Shown in pieces: positions 7,301 to 15,443 of a DNA stretch of 44,428 bases. The notes below the pieces were generated by a model. It was not told the origin of the DNA. It made no database searches and saw nothing but the letters and a program-made list of their open reading frames with translations. The stretch's first letter is position 1. Each line of letters starts with the position of its first letter. The position numbers and the translations under genes are program-made. The stretch is from an uncultured Myxococcales bacterium (GTDB lineage Bacteria > Myxococcota_A > UBA9042), in assembly GCA_903883645.1 (NCBI GenBank), contig CAISBR010000127.1, forward strand, positions 1-44,428, in the 5' to 3' direction.

Positions 7301-10266
7301 CGTATGCCGGCAATCATACTCCAGATACCGCTGCTGGGCTGCCGCCAGCGGGCGCGCTGCTGCAGGCGCTCAATGTGTGCCCGGGCTTGCCCGACTGGTA
7401 CAGTATCGAGGTTCCGACCGGCAAGTCTTTGAGTGTCAAGCTAAATTGGAAGTATCAGGCCGGCAAAGGCCTGGTCGGTGTGCAGATCATCGATGCGAGC
7501 AAGGCCGGTGTACTGGCGGGCGTGGCGAGCGCGGCGAACAGCAAGGCGACCATCCCGTATGTGCAAATGGGCGGCACCTTCTACGTACATGTGTACGTTC
7601 TTCCAGAAACTACAGCAATTCCATACGATTACGACCTGACTGTCTCTGTGGCCGAGCCCGATCCCAGCGACGTGTGCTTGGCTGACCCCTACGAGTCGAA
7701 CAACGCGGTGCAGTCGGCGCCCGAGATCGGCTGTGGGCAAGCGACCTTGAGTCTCTGCCTGGGCGACGAAGACTGGTTCAAGCTGCAGATGAAGAAGGGC
7801 GAGCTTATTTCGTTCGACTTCAACCATCCGGGCAATGCCTATCAGCTCAAGATCTTTGGCAATACCAACCTGCCGGCCATCAAAAGCCTGGGTAGCAACG
7901 GCAAGCTGCCCTTTACCGCACCCGACGATGGCGCCTACTACCTGCAGGTGTCGTACAAGTCGCCGGGCATCAAGCCGACGGGCGGTTTTGGCTACACCTT
8001 GTTCGTGGATGGCGGCAAGGGTGTGGATCTCTTGGCCAAAATTCAGTCGGTGTTCCCGTCGCAGGTGGTGCAGGGCGAAGACATCTACCTGACGGTCAAG
8101 CTCAGCAACGCCTGCCAGGACCCGTCGGACGATTTCTGGTACGGCTATTACTTCTCGCTCGACAACAAGCTCGACGCCAGCGACACCTTGATGAGCCTGC
8201 GACCGATGACCGGTCTGAGCGGCAAGACCAGTCAAGCCGTTGACGACAAAGCGATGATTCCGGTCGATGCCAAGCCTGGACCGGCCTACGTCATCGTCGC
8301 CGCCGATGCGACCAATAGCGTGGTCGAGAGTCAGGAGCTCAACAACACCGACGCGGCGGCCATGGAAGTCATCAAGCTGTGCCTGGCCGACATTCTCGAA
8401 CCGAACAGTGCGCCGCAGATCGCCGCGCCGCTGTTTGTGGGGACCACGCCGGACCTCTCGCTGTGCCCCTACGACCTCGACTGGTATACCCTAGACCTGC
8501 AAAAGGGCGAGACGCTGACGATTACCGCCAAGTTTGATCAAGCGGTCGGCGACCTCGACATGCGCTTGTATAAAGTGAACAAATTCGCAGCCCCTGTTGC
8601 CGTCTCGGCGACCAAGCAGGCCCCCGAGCAGTTCACCTACACCAGCGACGAGAGCACCAAGTTCTTCTTGCGCGTCTCCGGTTTCGCTGGCGACTCCAAT
8701 GCGTACAGCCTTGTGGTCTGCCAGTCGATGACCGGCAAGTGCATCGAGTGCCTCAGCGACACGATGTGCGCCGCCAACCAAGCGTGCGACCTCTCGACCA
8801 CCCTGTGCGGACCCAAAGCCTGTGCTGACAACAACTTGGCGCCGTGCGACGACGCAAACCAGTGCACTGCCGACACCTGCGTCAAGGGCAAGTGCGCCAA
8901 CAGCCTCGCGCCCGGCCTGACCTGCAGCGACGCCGACCCGTGCACCCTGGGCGAAACCTGCGCGGCGGATGGCGCATGCAGCGTACCCAAGTCAACACAA
9001 GTGCAGGTTTTGCCTAGCGATGCCACCACCTTGGTCGACCTAGGCACCGCGGTCACCACCACGAGCGACGGCGGCTATGTGGTGGCGGGCGCTCGCGAGT
9101 TAAGTTCTGGCGATTTGCGCGGTTATGTCGCCCGCTACGGCGCCGACGGCAAGCCACTGTGGGTCCAGAGCCTCAGCGCCGGCAGCGCCCCCAACGTGCT
9201 GCAAGGCGTGATTGTAGTGGGCAATGTTGTCTACGCCGTGGGCCAAGCTGGCACCACTAGCGCGGGCTGGTTCGCGCGCCTCGACCTCGCCAGCGGCAAC
9301 GTGCTGGGCAGCGTTCAACTCAAGGTGGGTGCCGGCAGCGCAAAATTCAACGGTATTACTGCCTTGCCGGGGGGCGACCTCATCGCGGTGGGCAGCGCCA
9401 GCGACCCCAGTGCCACCGCCGACGGCCAAGACGGCTGGGTCGCCCGACTCGACAGCGTTGGCAACCTGGTCTGGCAAAAGTTCGTTGGCGGCGCCGGCAA
9501 CGACAGCCTGTTCGCCGTGGCCTTGGCCCCCGGAGCCACCCAAGTGGTCGCCGTGGGCCAAGACGACCAAACTACTGCGCAAAAGGGCCTGTTCGTCCGC
9601 TTCGCCGTCAGCGACGGCAAGGTGGGCGCGCAGGTCGCCCTGTCCGACGGCGCCACCAACACCACACTCTCGGCGGTAGCCATTCAAGCCGACGGCAGCG
9701 TGACCGTGGCCGGCGGCAGCGACATGGGCAAGGCCACCAGCAGCCCGCCGACCTGGCAGGCGTTCTTGGCCCGCTGCAGCCTTGGCGGCACCATCGCCTC
9801 AAGCGTTGTCATCGCCGCCAGCACCCCGCAAGCGCCCACCTTCGCCGGACTAAAAACCGCGCGCGTATATGGCCTTGCGGTCCTGCCCGACGGCAGCTTG
9901 GCCGCCGTGGGCTATAGCGGCGCCGCCAGCGAAAAGACCTTTGGTTTCGATGCGATGTTGTGGACGATCGCCAGCGACAACAGCGTGACGGGCACCTGGG
10001 CCCTCGGCAAAGACAAGAGCGACGTCCTGCGCGCCGTCTTGCCCTGGAACTGGGGCTGGCTGGCCGTCGGTTCGTTCGCCGAGCTCGATGCGACGTCGGA
10101 CCTGGTGCGCCTGTTCGTCGAGCCGGTGGCGCCGAGCTGCGACGACTTCAACCCCTGCACCATCGACAGCTGCAAGGCCGGCGCCGGCTGCGGCCATGTC
10201 GAGATCATCGACGGCACGGCCTGCGCTAGCGGCTCCTGCCAAAGCGGCGTCTGCGTGCCGAACTAG
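4399..10266 (+). CDS. Large modular lipoprotein with PKD, CARDB and PPC domains
   Basis: 1955 residues from ATG 4399, chosen because AGGAG (4388-4392) lies six bases upstream; an in-frame ATG at 4348 has no such site. The signal peptide ends in a lipobox, LVGC with Cys44, then an Asp/Ala-rich linker. Next come a PKD-like domain ('WDFGDSS'), about six CARDB-like repeats (each opening 'VDL' or 'PDL' with 'N.G' turns and 'E.NEDNN'-type ends), interleaved with about four PPC-like domains ('DWYSIEVPTGKSL', 'DWFKLQMKKGE'), a Cys-rich stretch with 'CTADTC', a repeat region resembling a beta-propeller ('GGYVVAGA', 'VYAVGQAG'), and a final Cys pair module ('CTIDSC'). CARDB and PPC domains are adhesion or structural modules of secreted proteins. 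Likely surface lipoprotein; the specific partner is unknown. Confidence 0.82.
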   Translation: MRQTRAPQTQFSSLTTTVQRAIHPLWHSLMALLVAFGLATLVGCSDSKSTADAGSDALAADAVDDTGEQEDVLKPPTLSVTVTAKPGTGNAPLPVEFEATVSGDDPANLFIEWDFGDSSMPVIYNLSLPEESGGLKVKNTYSYKGSYNAHVKVYWRYNSKVKAEAAATIVVNEPVALSLGSVDLISPPTVGIGSDVSLTFAVENTGDTIANPLQVNVYVSATQVLDESAVLLHTQTISNMASGKTSASIVYFGNDPDGKSAPCHFTVPATLPDGDYFILVMVDPSHSLNEVNQADNFGVATSLLNVNNKVAALPDLVITSPDFDGTLSYSPGDSLTYWHEISNIGDGEAKSSKYAVFLSADKKLDYDPTKDSADPSQIDHMLTELGKSNLGKLSPKATLPLNYSAIIPEVPDGTYYLIAAADVKNQLAETHEDNNTALGVQPVKVKKLIKEGVDLALLSMTVKPKGTFLGGQVGVQWSVKNTGTAAIATPSPASIYFCPDKAFSKTTCITNQKDFTVPTLAAGETKDGTTLVTIANTTPVQNYYVYLRIDPSNVVAELDEGNNVAVFDKLILTAQQNVDLWPEAVGVHPASVNAGEKIKVSYTVRNDGTTGAAASTTWVALSATKQCGAALVNQGLNILISETVDPGADALSAVDVVQEITMPIGLDHTITSWYVCVILDAKVANTKESNKGNNAASSATPVTVNGAKGGCFEDDADLLNNNNNTLASAVSLPVSATVSLGSCGNDDWWTVSVPKGNSLLVSLLTTPLISTVTIPSDLDLEIWAPDGKTLIDGQKLTSVAKKASALTVAVGGLYFIRVAPKTTVNRAQYTLQAQVLVPAQGVDLLAGQLTVSPSVTFPGALIKTKLKVTNLGNKAAAPFTVRYVLSQDAKVDAADKILKDVDYINGMEASVTLESTETLLLPIVAGGTWMVLAQVDSTKALTETNEDNNSSVSNTLQLSTTQTCQPDAYAGNHTPDTAAGLPPAGALLQALNVCPGLPDWYSIEVPTGKSLSVKLNWKYQAGKGLVGVQIIDASKAGVLAGVASAANSKATIPYVQMGGTFYVHVYVLPETTAIPYDYDLTVSVAEPDPSDVCLADPYESNNAVQSAPEIGCGQATLSLCLGDEDWFKLQMKKGELISFDFNHPGNAYQLKIFGNTNLPAIKSLGSNGKLPFTAPDDGAYYLQVSYKSPGIKPTGGFGYTLFVDGGKGVDLLAKIQSVFPSQVVQGEDIYLTVKLSNACQDPSDDFWYGYYFSLDNKLDASDTLMSLRPMTGLSGKTSQAVDDKAMIPVDAKPGPAYVIVAADATNSVVESQELNNTDAAAMEVIKLCLADILEPNSAPQIAAPLFVGTTPDLSLCPYDLDWYTLDLQKGETLTITAKFDQAVGDLDMRLYKVNKFAAPVAVSATKQAPEQFTYTSDESTKFFLRVSGFAGDSNAYSLVVCQSMTGKCIECLSDTMCAANQACDLSTTLCGPKACADNNLAPCDDANQCTADTCVKGKCANSLAPGLTCSDADPCTLGETCAADGACSVPKSTQVQVLPSDATTLVDLGTAVTTTSDGGYVVAGARELSSGDLRGYVARYGADGKPLWVQSLSAGSAPNVLQGVIVVGNVVYAVGQAGTTSAGWFARLDLASGNVLGSVQLKVGAGSAKFNGITALPGGDLIAVGSASDPSATADGQDGWVARLDSVGNLVWQKFVGGAGNDSLFAVALAPGATQVVAVGQDDQTTAQKGLFVRFAVSDGKVGAQVALSDGATNTTLSAVAIQADGSVTVAGGSDMGKATSSPPTWQAFLARCSLGGTIASSVVIAASTPQAPTFAGLKTARVYGLAVLPDGSLAAVGYSGAASEKTFGFDAMLWTIASDNSVTGTWALGKDKSDVLRAVLPWNWGWLAVGSFAELDATSDLVRLFVEPVAPSCDDFNPCTIDSCKAGAGCGHVEIIDGTACASGSCQSGVCVPN

Positions 10267-10277
10267 GCCCACTCTTT

Positions 10278-12911
10278 ATGACACCATCGATGCACAAGGG
10301 CGCCTGGCAGCGACCGTCGCTGGCCGGGCCTCTGGTCGGCGAGCCTGCGACCCTGCGCCAGTTGTCGGCCGACGAGGCGTGGCGCCTGGGCCAAGCCGCC
10401 GAAGAGGCCTTTGATTTTGACGAGGCGCGCCACCTGTATCGCCAGGCGGTGCGGGCGACGCCGGGCAAGCTCGCACGCGACGCGACCCTGCGCTATGCCA
10501 CGTTCTTGGTCGAGCGCTTGGGCGATCTAGCCGAGGTGGCGGCCTGGCTCGACGAAGGCTTTGACGTGGCTGCCGATGCCAAAGGGTCGGGGCGCGATCT
10601 GGTGCGACTGGTTGCGCGCGCTGCCGCCGGGGTGGCGCACCCGCGGGCCGCCGAGCTCGATGCCCGCCTGGCGGTCCAGGGCGACCCACAGGCCGTGCTG
10701 CGGCTCGCCAAGCGCGAGATGGGCGATGCGGGCCTCGAGCGCACCCTGGCGCTGCTGCAGGCCGCCGAGAGCAAGCTCGATAGCGAAGGGGCGGCGTTTC
10801 TCGAGCAGCTGCGGCGCCAGCGCAATGCCCAGGCTACCGAGTCACTTGCCGCGACTGCAGCCGCGATCGACGCCAAGGCCCTTGAGCGGGCTGCCAGTTT
10901 GCTGGCCGAGGCCGAGCCGCGCTGGGGGGCTGCGCCCGCATTCCAAAGTCTGCGCGCCCGCTTGCAAGCCGCGCAACTGCAGTCCCAAGCCGAGGCGTTG
11001 CGGGCGGAGCTCGACCGTCTCGCCGATGCGGGCCACTGGCCGACGGCCCTCGCAATTGCCCGCCAGCTCGCAAACTTATCTACGGCGAACGACGCCGACC
11101 GCGCCTGGCTGACCCACGTGCAGGCGCAGGTCGAGGCGGCAGAAATTGCGCAACTGTGGGCAGCAGCGCAAGAAGCTGGGCGTGCCGACCGCTGGTCGAT
11201 TCTGGCCAGTCTGGCCGAGCGCGGTGCTACTGTGGTGCCGGCCCATGCGTCCGCCCCGGTGCAGGCCGCTTGGCAGGCGGTCGCCGAAGTGGCTGGGCTG
11301 TGCCGGCAGCAGCCACTTTCGCAACGTTTGCCAGCGCTCGCAGCCGTACTGACCCTGCGCGATCACGGTGCCGACGGCGACCCGGAAGAGTTGCAGGTGC
11401 TGCTACAGCGTCTGCCGGCCGAGTGGCTGGCGGCGCCCGTGGCCCGCGCGGCCGCCCAAGCTGTGGCGCAGTGGCAAAGCGCAGTGCAGCAAGCCGAAGA
11501 AGCGGCCTTTGTCGAAGCCGTGCAGCTCATGATCGATCACGGTGAGCTCGACGATGCCGCCGCGGCGCTAAGCCAGTGGGGACGCGGCAATTCGGTGCTG
11601 TCTCCACTACTAAAGGCCGTGCGCAAAGACCTGACCGCCGCTCGCCAAGTTGCGGAACGCCGCAGCCACCTGACCCGCGACTTCGAAGCGGCGCTGGGCC
11701 GCGGTGCCTACTTTGCCGCGCGCCAAGTGCTGAGCGAGCTGACCCATCTCGAGCCTGGCGACGTAGTTCATGCGCTGCAGACCCAACTCGACCGCGTCGC
11801 CGGGCCTGCGCTGCGCGGCATGGCGGTGCCCCCGGGCCTGCACAAGCTCGATCAGGCACCAGTGGCGTGTGCCGTGGTGCATGGCCGGCTGATCGTGGTG
11901 CAAGGCCGCATGTGGCTGAGTGTTGTGCTAGACACGCTGGGGCTACAGCCGTTCTTGCTGCCCGAGGCGTGGCCGATCGACACCAATGCCCCGGTGCGTC
12001 TGGCCGCGGTGGGCGATGCGGTGCGCTTGGTCGGTTTGTCGCAAAGCCGCTTGGTCGTGGTCGATCAAGAGCCCGGCGAGCCGCCGCACGTGCAAGGCGG
12101 CATCGATCTTGTGCAAGCGCTGCGCGGCGACGATCTCCTGCTGGGCTCCGCGCTCGAGCCCGATCAGCGTCAGTACGTGCTGCTGGGCCGCCATAGCCTG
12201 CGTGGGCCCGCCTCGACCCTCACCGCTCTCGACGCCAAGACCCTGGATGTGGTCAGCCAGCAGCGCACCCAGCCGGCTCTGCAGTCGGCGGTTGGCATCG
12301 AGAACCTGCCCGACCGTCTGCTGGTGGTGGCGCAGCTACGCGAGCGGCAGAATACCAAGAATTTCGCCGTGGCTCTGACCGATGGCGCGGGCAAGCCGAT
12401 CCTTCGCCTCAGCGACGCCGATCTGGGCGAGTACGTAGCTGGCGTGCGTGGCGCAGTGGCGTGGCCCGAGCAAGATCGCATTTTCGCCCGCTTTACTTTC
12501 CACGACCCGTTCGACGCGTCGACCATCCGCGACGAGCCGAGCCTGCTGGTGCTGCGGCAGGGCAGGGTGGTGTTCGCCTCGTCCGATCTGCGCCGGCGGT
12601 TTGCGCCCCTTGAGCCGCTAACTGTTGATCATGCTTGGGCTTTAGACTGCACCTCGGGCCGGTTGTGGTTCGCCGCGCTGCCGCTGCCGGGGGCGCCAAC
12701 CGAAGATGCGCTTCTGCTCGGCGTCGATGCCAAGTCGCTGCGGGCCGATCCGGCGTTGTCGATCCCCGGTGCCGCGCGCGTGCTTAGCCTGCTCGCCGTG
12801 CCCCAGGGCGCGGTCGCTTTTTGCCGAATGCGGGCCGGCCACTATAGTTTGGTGCGTGTCGCGTGGGTCAATGCGGCGCCGCAGTTGACGGAGCATCGCC
12901 TGCCACTGTAA
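10278..12911 (+). CDS. Unrecognised 877-residue protein: helical repeats plus beta-rich C-terminal half
   Basis: I do not recognise this protein. It starts 11 bases after the lipoprotein stop and is probably cotranscribed; an ATG at 10290 is an alternative start. There is no signal peptide or membrane segment, so it is likely cytoplasmic. Residues 30-510 are Ala/Leu/Glu/Arg-rich and helical, with TPR-like pieces near the start ('AEEAFDFDEARHLYRQAV'). From about residue 515 the composition changes to beta-rich segments of alternating hydrophobics ('VACAVVHGRLIVVQGRMW', 'LLVLRQGRVVFASSD') suggestive of a beta-propeller. A scaffold or regulatory role would fit such an architecture, but nothing in the sequence gives a reaction. 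Confidence 0.7.
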   Translation: MTPSMHKGAWQRPSLAGPLVGEPATLRQLSADEAWRLGQAAEEAFDFDEARHLYRQAVRATPGKLARDATLRYATFLVERLGDLAEVAAWLDEGFDVAADAKGSGRDLVRLVARAAAGVAHPRAAELDARLAVQGDPQAVLRLAKREMGDAGLERTLALLQAAESKLDSEGAAFLEQLRRQRNAQATESLAATAAAIDAKALERAASLLAEAEPRWGAAPAFQSLRARLQAAQLQSQAEALRAELDRLADAGHWPTALAIARQLANLSTANDADRAWLTHVQAQVEAAEIAQLWAAAQEAGRADRWSILASLAERGATVVPAHASAPVQAAWQAVAEVAGLCRQQPLSQRLPALAAVLTLRDHGADGDPEELQVLLQRLPAEWLAAPVARAAAQAVAQWQSAVQQAEEAAFVEAVQLMIDHGELDDAAAALSQWGRGNSVLSPLLKAVRKDLTAARQVAERRSHLTRDFEAALGRGAYFAARQVLSELTHLEPGDVVHALQTQLDRVAGPALRGMAVPPGLHKLDQAPVACAVVHGRLIVVQGRMWLSVVLDTLGLQPFLLPEAWPIDTNAPVRLAAVGDAVRLVGLSQSRLVVVDQEPGEPPHVQGGIDLVQALRGDDLLLGSALEPDQRQYVLLGRHSLRGPASTLTALDAKTLDVVSQQRTQPALQSAVGIENLPDRLLVVAQLRERQNTKNFAVALTDGAGKPILRLSDADLGEYVAGVRGAVAWPEQDRIFARFTFHDPFDASTIRDEPSLLVLRQGRVVFASSDLRRRFAPLEPLTVDHAWALDCTSGRLWFAALPLPGAPTEDALLLGVDAKSLRADPALSIPGAARVLSLLAVPQGAVAFCRMRAGHYSLVRVAWVNAAPQLTEHRLPL

Positions 12912-12918
12912 CCTGTTG

Positions 12919-12940
12919 CGCCCGCTTGATGTACCGGGCG
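12919..12940 (+). terminator. Stem-loop after the 877-residue gene
   Basis: CGCCCG (12919-12924) pairs with CGGGCG (12935-12940) around a 10-base loop, eight bases after the stop codon. There is no T-run directly after it, so it is at best a weak or Rho-assisted terminator or an RNA-stabilising hairpin. Confidence 0.3.
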
Positions 12941-13016
12941 TCTGCTCGCCGACTCAAGCGAAGCGGTCAATTGCATCGCAAATAACGATTTTTTATCGCA
13001 TTTCCCGGAGGTCCCC

Positions 13017-13142
13017 ATGGGCAGCGGAAGCCGCACCCCAGAAATTCGCCGTATCGATCGGCGCAAGAAGAAGATCGCTCGCGTCAAGCGCCTGATCGAA
13101 ACCGCCAAAGCCGCAGCCAAGGTCGCCCGCGGCGGCAAGTAA
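13017..13142 (+). CDS. 41-residue highly basic protein
   Basis: ATG 13017 is preceded by the ribosome binding site GGAGG (13007-13011) five bases upstream, and the frame ends with TAA at 13140-13142. The product has 15 Arg/Lys among 41 residues, arranged as a basic amphipathic helix ('IRRIDRRKKKIARVKRLIE') followed by an Ala/Lys-rich tail ending RGGK. No aromatic or Cys residues are present. This composition is like small ribosome-associated or nucleoid-associated proteins, but I cannot match it to a named family. An AT-rich patch just upstream (12976-13003) is unusual here and may hold its promoter. The strong ribosome binding site and the ordered sequence support a real gene. Confidence 0.6.
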   Translation: MGSGSRTPEIRRIDRRKKKIARVKRLIETAKAAAKVARGGK

Positions 13143-13284
13143 GTTCGTCTGGTATCGCGCAAGATCAAGTTGATTTTGCCGGTGCTGTTCGATCTGCTGG
13201 GTGGGTGGCACGTGCGCGTCCCTCAGGGTCGTCGCAGTGCTCCGCCTATGGTGGGCAGGCGTGGCGTTCATGTGGGGGGCCTAG

Positions 13285-13635
13285 ATGGGCGATCCTTCCT
13301 GCATTTTCTGCAAGATAGCGCGCGGCGAATTCAACACGACCTTCGTCTACCAAGACGACGAGGTGGTTGCATTTCGCGACTTGCACCCGCAGGCGCCCAC
13401 GCATGTGCTCGTAATTCCGCGTCAACATGTCGACTCCTTGGCGGCTACCACCGCTGAGGACGACGTGTTGCTCGGCAAGGTCTTAGCTGGCGTCCGGGCG
13501 ACCGCGGCGCAGCTGGGCCTAGTGCACAGCGGCTACCGTACGGTGCTGAATACAGGCGCCGGAGCGGGGCAGAGCGTGTTCCATCTGCACGCGCATCTGC
13601 TGGCTGGCCGTACGCTGGCTTGGCCTCCCGGTTAG
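13285..13635 (+). CDS. HIT family hydrolase (HINT-like)
   Basis: A 116-residue protein, the normal length for the HINT branch. It opens with 'CIFCKIARGE' (Cys6 and Cys9), continues with 'VVAFRDLHPQAPTHVLVIP', and ends with the histidine triad HLHAH (His100, His102, His104) followed by 'LLAGRTL'. HINT enzymes hydrolyse nucleoside phosphoramidates and related AMP-conjugates in the cytoplasm; His102 would be the nucleophile. It is followed 48 bases later by a methyltransferase gene on the same strand, with which it may be cotranscribed. The start is the ATG at 13285, which gives the usual N-terminal length ahead of the first Cys. Confidence 0.92.
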   Translation: MGDPSCIFCKIARGEFNTTFVYQDDEVVAFRDLHPQAPTHVLVIPRQHVDSLAATTAEDDVLLGKVLAGVRATAAQLGLVHSGYRTVLNTGAGAGQSVFHLHAHLLAGRTLAWPPG

Positions 13636-13683
13636 TCGCCGCTAGCGCCGCAACAATCCCTTTTTGATCCCGAGGATTTGCCG

Positions 13684-14586
13684 ATGGTGCGTCTGCGCCG
13701 CGAAATCGAGGGAGTCCGGCGCAACCACGCCGTGCCGCCGCCGCCCTATGCGGGGCACGCCGAGGCTTCGGCGCTGATTCTGCCCGCCCTGGATGCTTGG
13801 CTCCTCGCTGAACCGGCGGGGCGCGTGCTGCTAGCCGGCTGTGCTCCGCGTATTCTGGCCGAAAAACTGGCCGCGGCCGAGCATTGGGTCACCGTTACCG
13901 ACCTCGACGAAAATGAATTGCGTTTGTGGCACGCCCAGTTGCGACCCGAAGTTGCGGCGCACTTGACGCTGCTGGCGCGTGGCTATGGCGATGTTGCATT
14001 TGGCCCGGCATCCTTTGACCGTATCGCGCTTTTTGACACTCTGGTCACCTATCGCAATCCCGCATGGGTGCTCAACAAAGTGGCCCGCGAGCTCAAGCCC
14101 GACGGCGTGCTGGCGCTGCGCGAGGTGGTGCAAGGGCCGCTGCCGGCCGAGTGGACGGCCCAGGGTTTGCTGCGCCTCGCGCCGACTCCGCGTGTCGATA
14201 CCGCCCGGTGGCTCCGCCCGGCCCTGCAGCCCACGGTGCGGGCAATTCACGGTCGCGCCGCGCGGCTGCTGGTCGACCTGCCGACCCAAGAGGCGCTAGA
14301 ACGTGGCGCCCACCTCGATGCCCTGCGGTTTGCTCTGGATGCAGACGAGGTGCAGGCCGGTGTGGCGGCGCATCTTTCGCTCGAAGCGAGCTGGCTGGGT
14401 GGTGCGGAGCGGCTGCAGGCCTGTTGTCTATTGGCGGGGTCGAGGCCGTGGCTGGCGCACGGATTGCGGCGGGCGCTGCGCCTCTTGCCGGCCCTCGCGT
14501 CAGGCGACGCCCATACGCGCGAAAGTCCGCGTTGCGTGGGCCTGTTGGCGCGGCGCAAGCTGACGGGTGGTCTGCAGTTTCGCTAG
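13684..14586 (+). CDS. Probable SAM-dependent class I methyltransferase
   Basis: 300 residues from ATG 13684, favoured because GAGGA (13672-13676) lies seven bases before it; a TTG at 13678 is too close to that site. Residues about 50-165 read as a Rossmann-type methyltransferase: motif I region 'GRVLLAGCAPRI', an acidic end of the second strand ('VTVTDLDENEL'), 'FDRIALFDTL' for motif IV and 'VLALREVV' afterwards. The glycine pattern of motif I is weak ('AGCAPR'), so SAM binding is likely but not certain. The C-terminal 130 residues are helical and unassigned. Substrate unknown. It lies between the HIT gene and the repeat-bearing gap before the Tat genes. Confidence 0.62.
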   Translation: MVRLRREIEGVRRNHAVPPPPYAGHAEASALILPALDAWLLAEPAGRVLLAGCAPRILAEKLAAAEHWVTVTDLDENELRLWHAQLRPEVAAHLTLLARGYGDVAFGPASFDRIALFDTLVTYRNPAWVLNKVARELKPDGVLALREVVQGPLPAEWTAQGLLRLAPTPRVDTARWLRPALQPTVRAIHGRAARLLVDLPTQEALERGAHLDALRFALDADEVQAGVAAHLSLEASWLGGAERLQACCLLAGSRPWLAHGLRRALRLLPALASGDAHTRESPRCVGLLARRKLTGGLQFR

Positions 14587-14621
14587 CGGGCGCGCGGTTG
14601 ACCGCGGTCGATGTGCCGCAT

Positions 14622-14748
14622 AGTCTGGCCCAGCGGGGCGAGTCGTCTGGCCCAGCGGGGTGAGTCGTCTGGCCCAGCGGGGTGAGTCGTCTGGCCCAGC
14701 GGGGTGAATCGTCTGGCCCAGCGGGGTGAGTCGTCTGGCCCATCGCGT
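14622..14748. repeat. 22-bp tandem repeat, about six copies
   Basis: Six head-to-tail copies of a 22-base unit with the core CTGGCCCAGCGGGG. Four complete copies lie at 14641-14662, 14663-14684, 14685-14706 and 14707-14728, almost identical (one G-to-A change at 14708), flanked by a partial copy on each side. There are no spacers, so it is not a CRISPR array. The unit length is not a multiple of three and the array sits wholly in the gap between the methyltransferase and the tatA/B gene, so it is a non-coding minisatellite. It could affect transcription of the Tat genes; no function is visible. Confidence 0.9.
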
Positions 14749-14825
14749 AGGGTAGTCGAACCAAGTCAGGGCAGAGCACGCGGTGCCGACGATTCGGCAC
14801 AAGCAAGTTCAAGCGCGAGGTAAGC

Positions 14826-15443
14826 GTGTTCGGGATTGGCGGCGGCGAACTCGCACTTATCATCATCGTCTTGCTGATCTTTGTCGGCCCCGACAAGCTG
14901 CCGCAAGTGGCCAAGACGGTGGGTACCGGGCTGCGCGACTTGCGACGTGCTGCTAACTTAGCGCAATCCGAGCTGAAACAGGGTATGGAAGAGCTGACGC
15001 GCGAGGTGCAAGGCGTCACGCGCGATGTGCAATCTATCGTTGAAAATGTGTCGCGCGAGCCTAGCGTAGCGAAGCCTGAGGTCGCCAAGGTCGCGCCGAT
15101 GCCCAGCGATCGGGCCGAAGCGGAAGAGCCCGACGTGCTGGCGCAGATTCGCCGCCGTACCGCCGAGGAGCGCTCTAGCGAGGCCCCGCAGCCCTGGACG
15201 CTGCACACCGCCCCCGACGAGCTCGATGATCGGCTTGAGGCGCCGACCGAGACGACCAAGACGCGCGCCAAGCCGCGTTTTCGCGTGCCGACCGCCGAGC
15301 CGTTGCCGGGCACCAAAGCGCGCGGTGTGACGAACCCTGGCGAAATCGCGGCCGCGCCCGTACCCGAGGTGGCGATCGCCACTGCTGGTGAACCGGAGAC
15401 CGTCGTCGCCCCCGAACCTTCAGCGAGCGATCCAGCCACATGA
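14826..15443 (+). CDS. TatA/TatB family twin-arginine translocase subunit
   Basis: A 205-residue protein from GTG 14826, with GAGG (14817-14820) five bases ahead. The N terminus is a classic TatA/B helix and hinge: 'FGIGGGELALIIIVLLIFVGPDKLP' broken by Gly21-Pro22, with Glu8 in the position typical of TatB, then an amphipathic helix ('AKTVGTGLRDLRRAANLA') and a predicted helix to about residue 85. The remaining 120 residues are polar, Pro/Ala/Glu-rich and probably disordered in the cytoplasm. Total length favours TatB over the shorter TatA, but single-gene systems blur this. It overlaps tatC by ATGA, so the two are cotranslated. Confidence 0.9.
   Translation: MFGIGGGELALIIIVLLIFVGPDKLPQVAKTVGTGLRDLRRAANLAQSELKQGMEELTREVQGVTRDVQSIVENVSREPSVAKPEVAKVAPMPSDRAEAEEPDVLAQIRRRTAEERSSEAPQPWTLHTAPDELDDRLEAPTETTKTRAKPRFRVPTAEPLPGTKARGVTNPGEIAAAPVPEVAIATAGEPETVVAPEPSASDPAT

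Noticed and set aside
14622..14748. CRISPR array
   Set aside because: Copies abut with no spacers and no cas genes are present.
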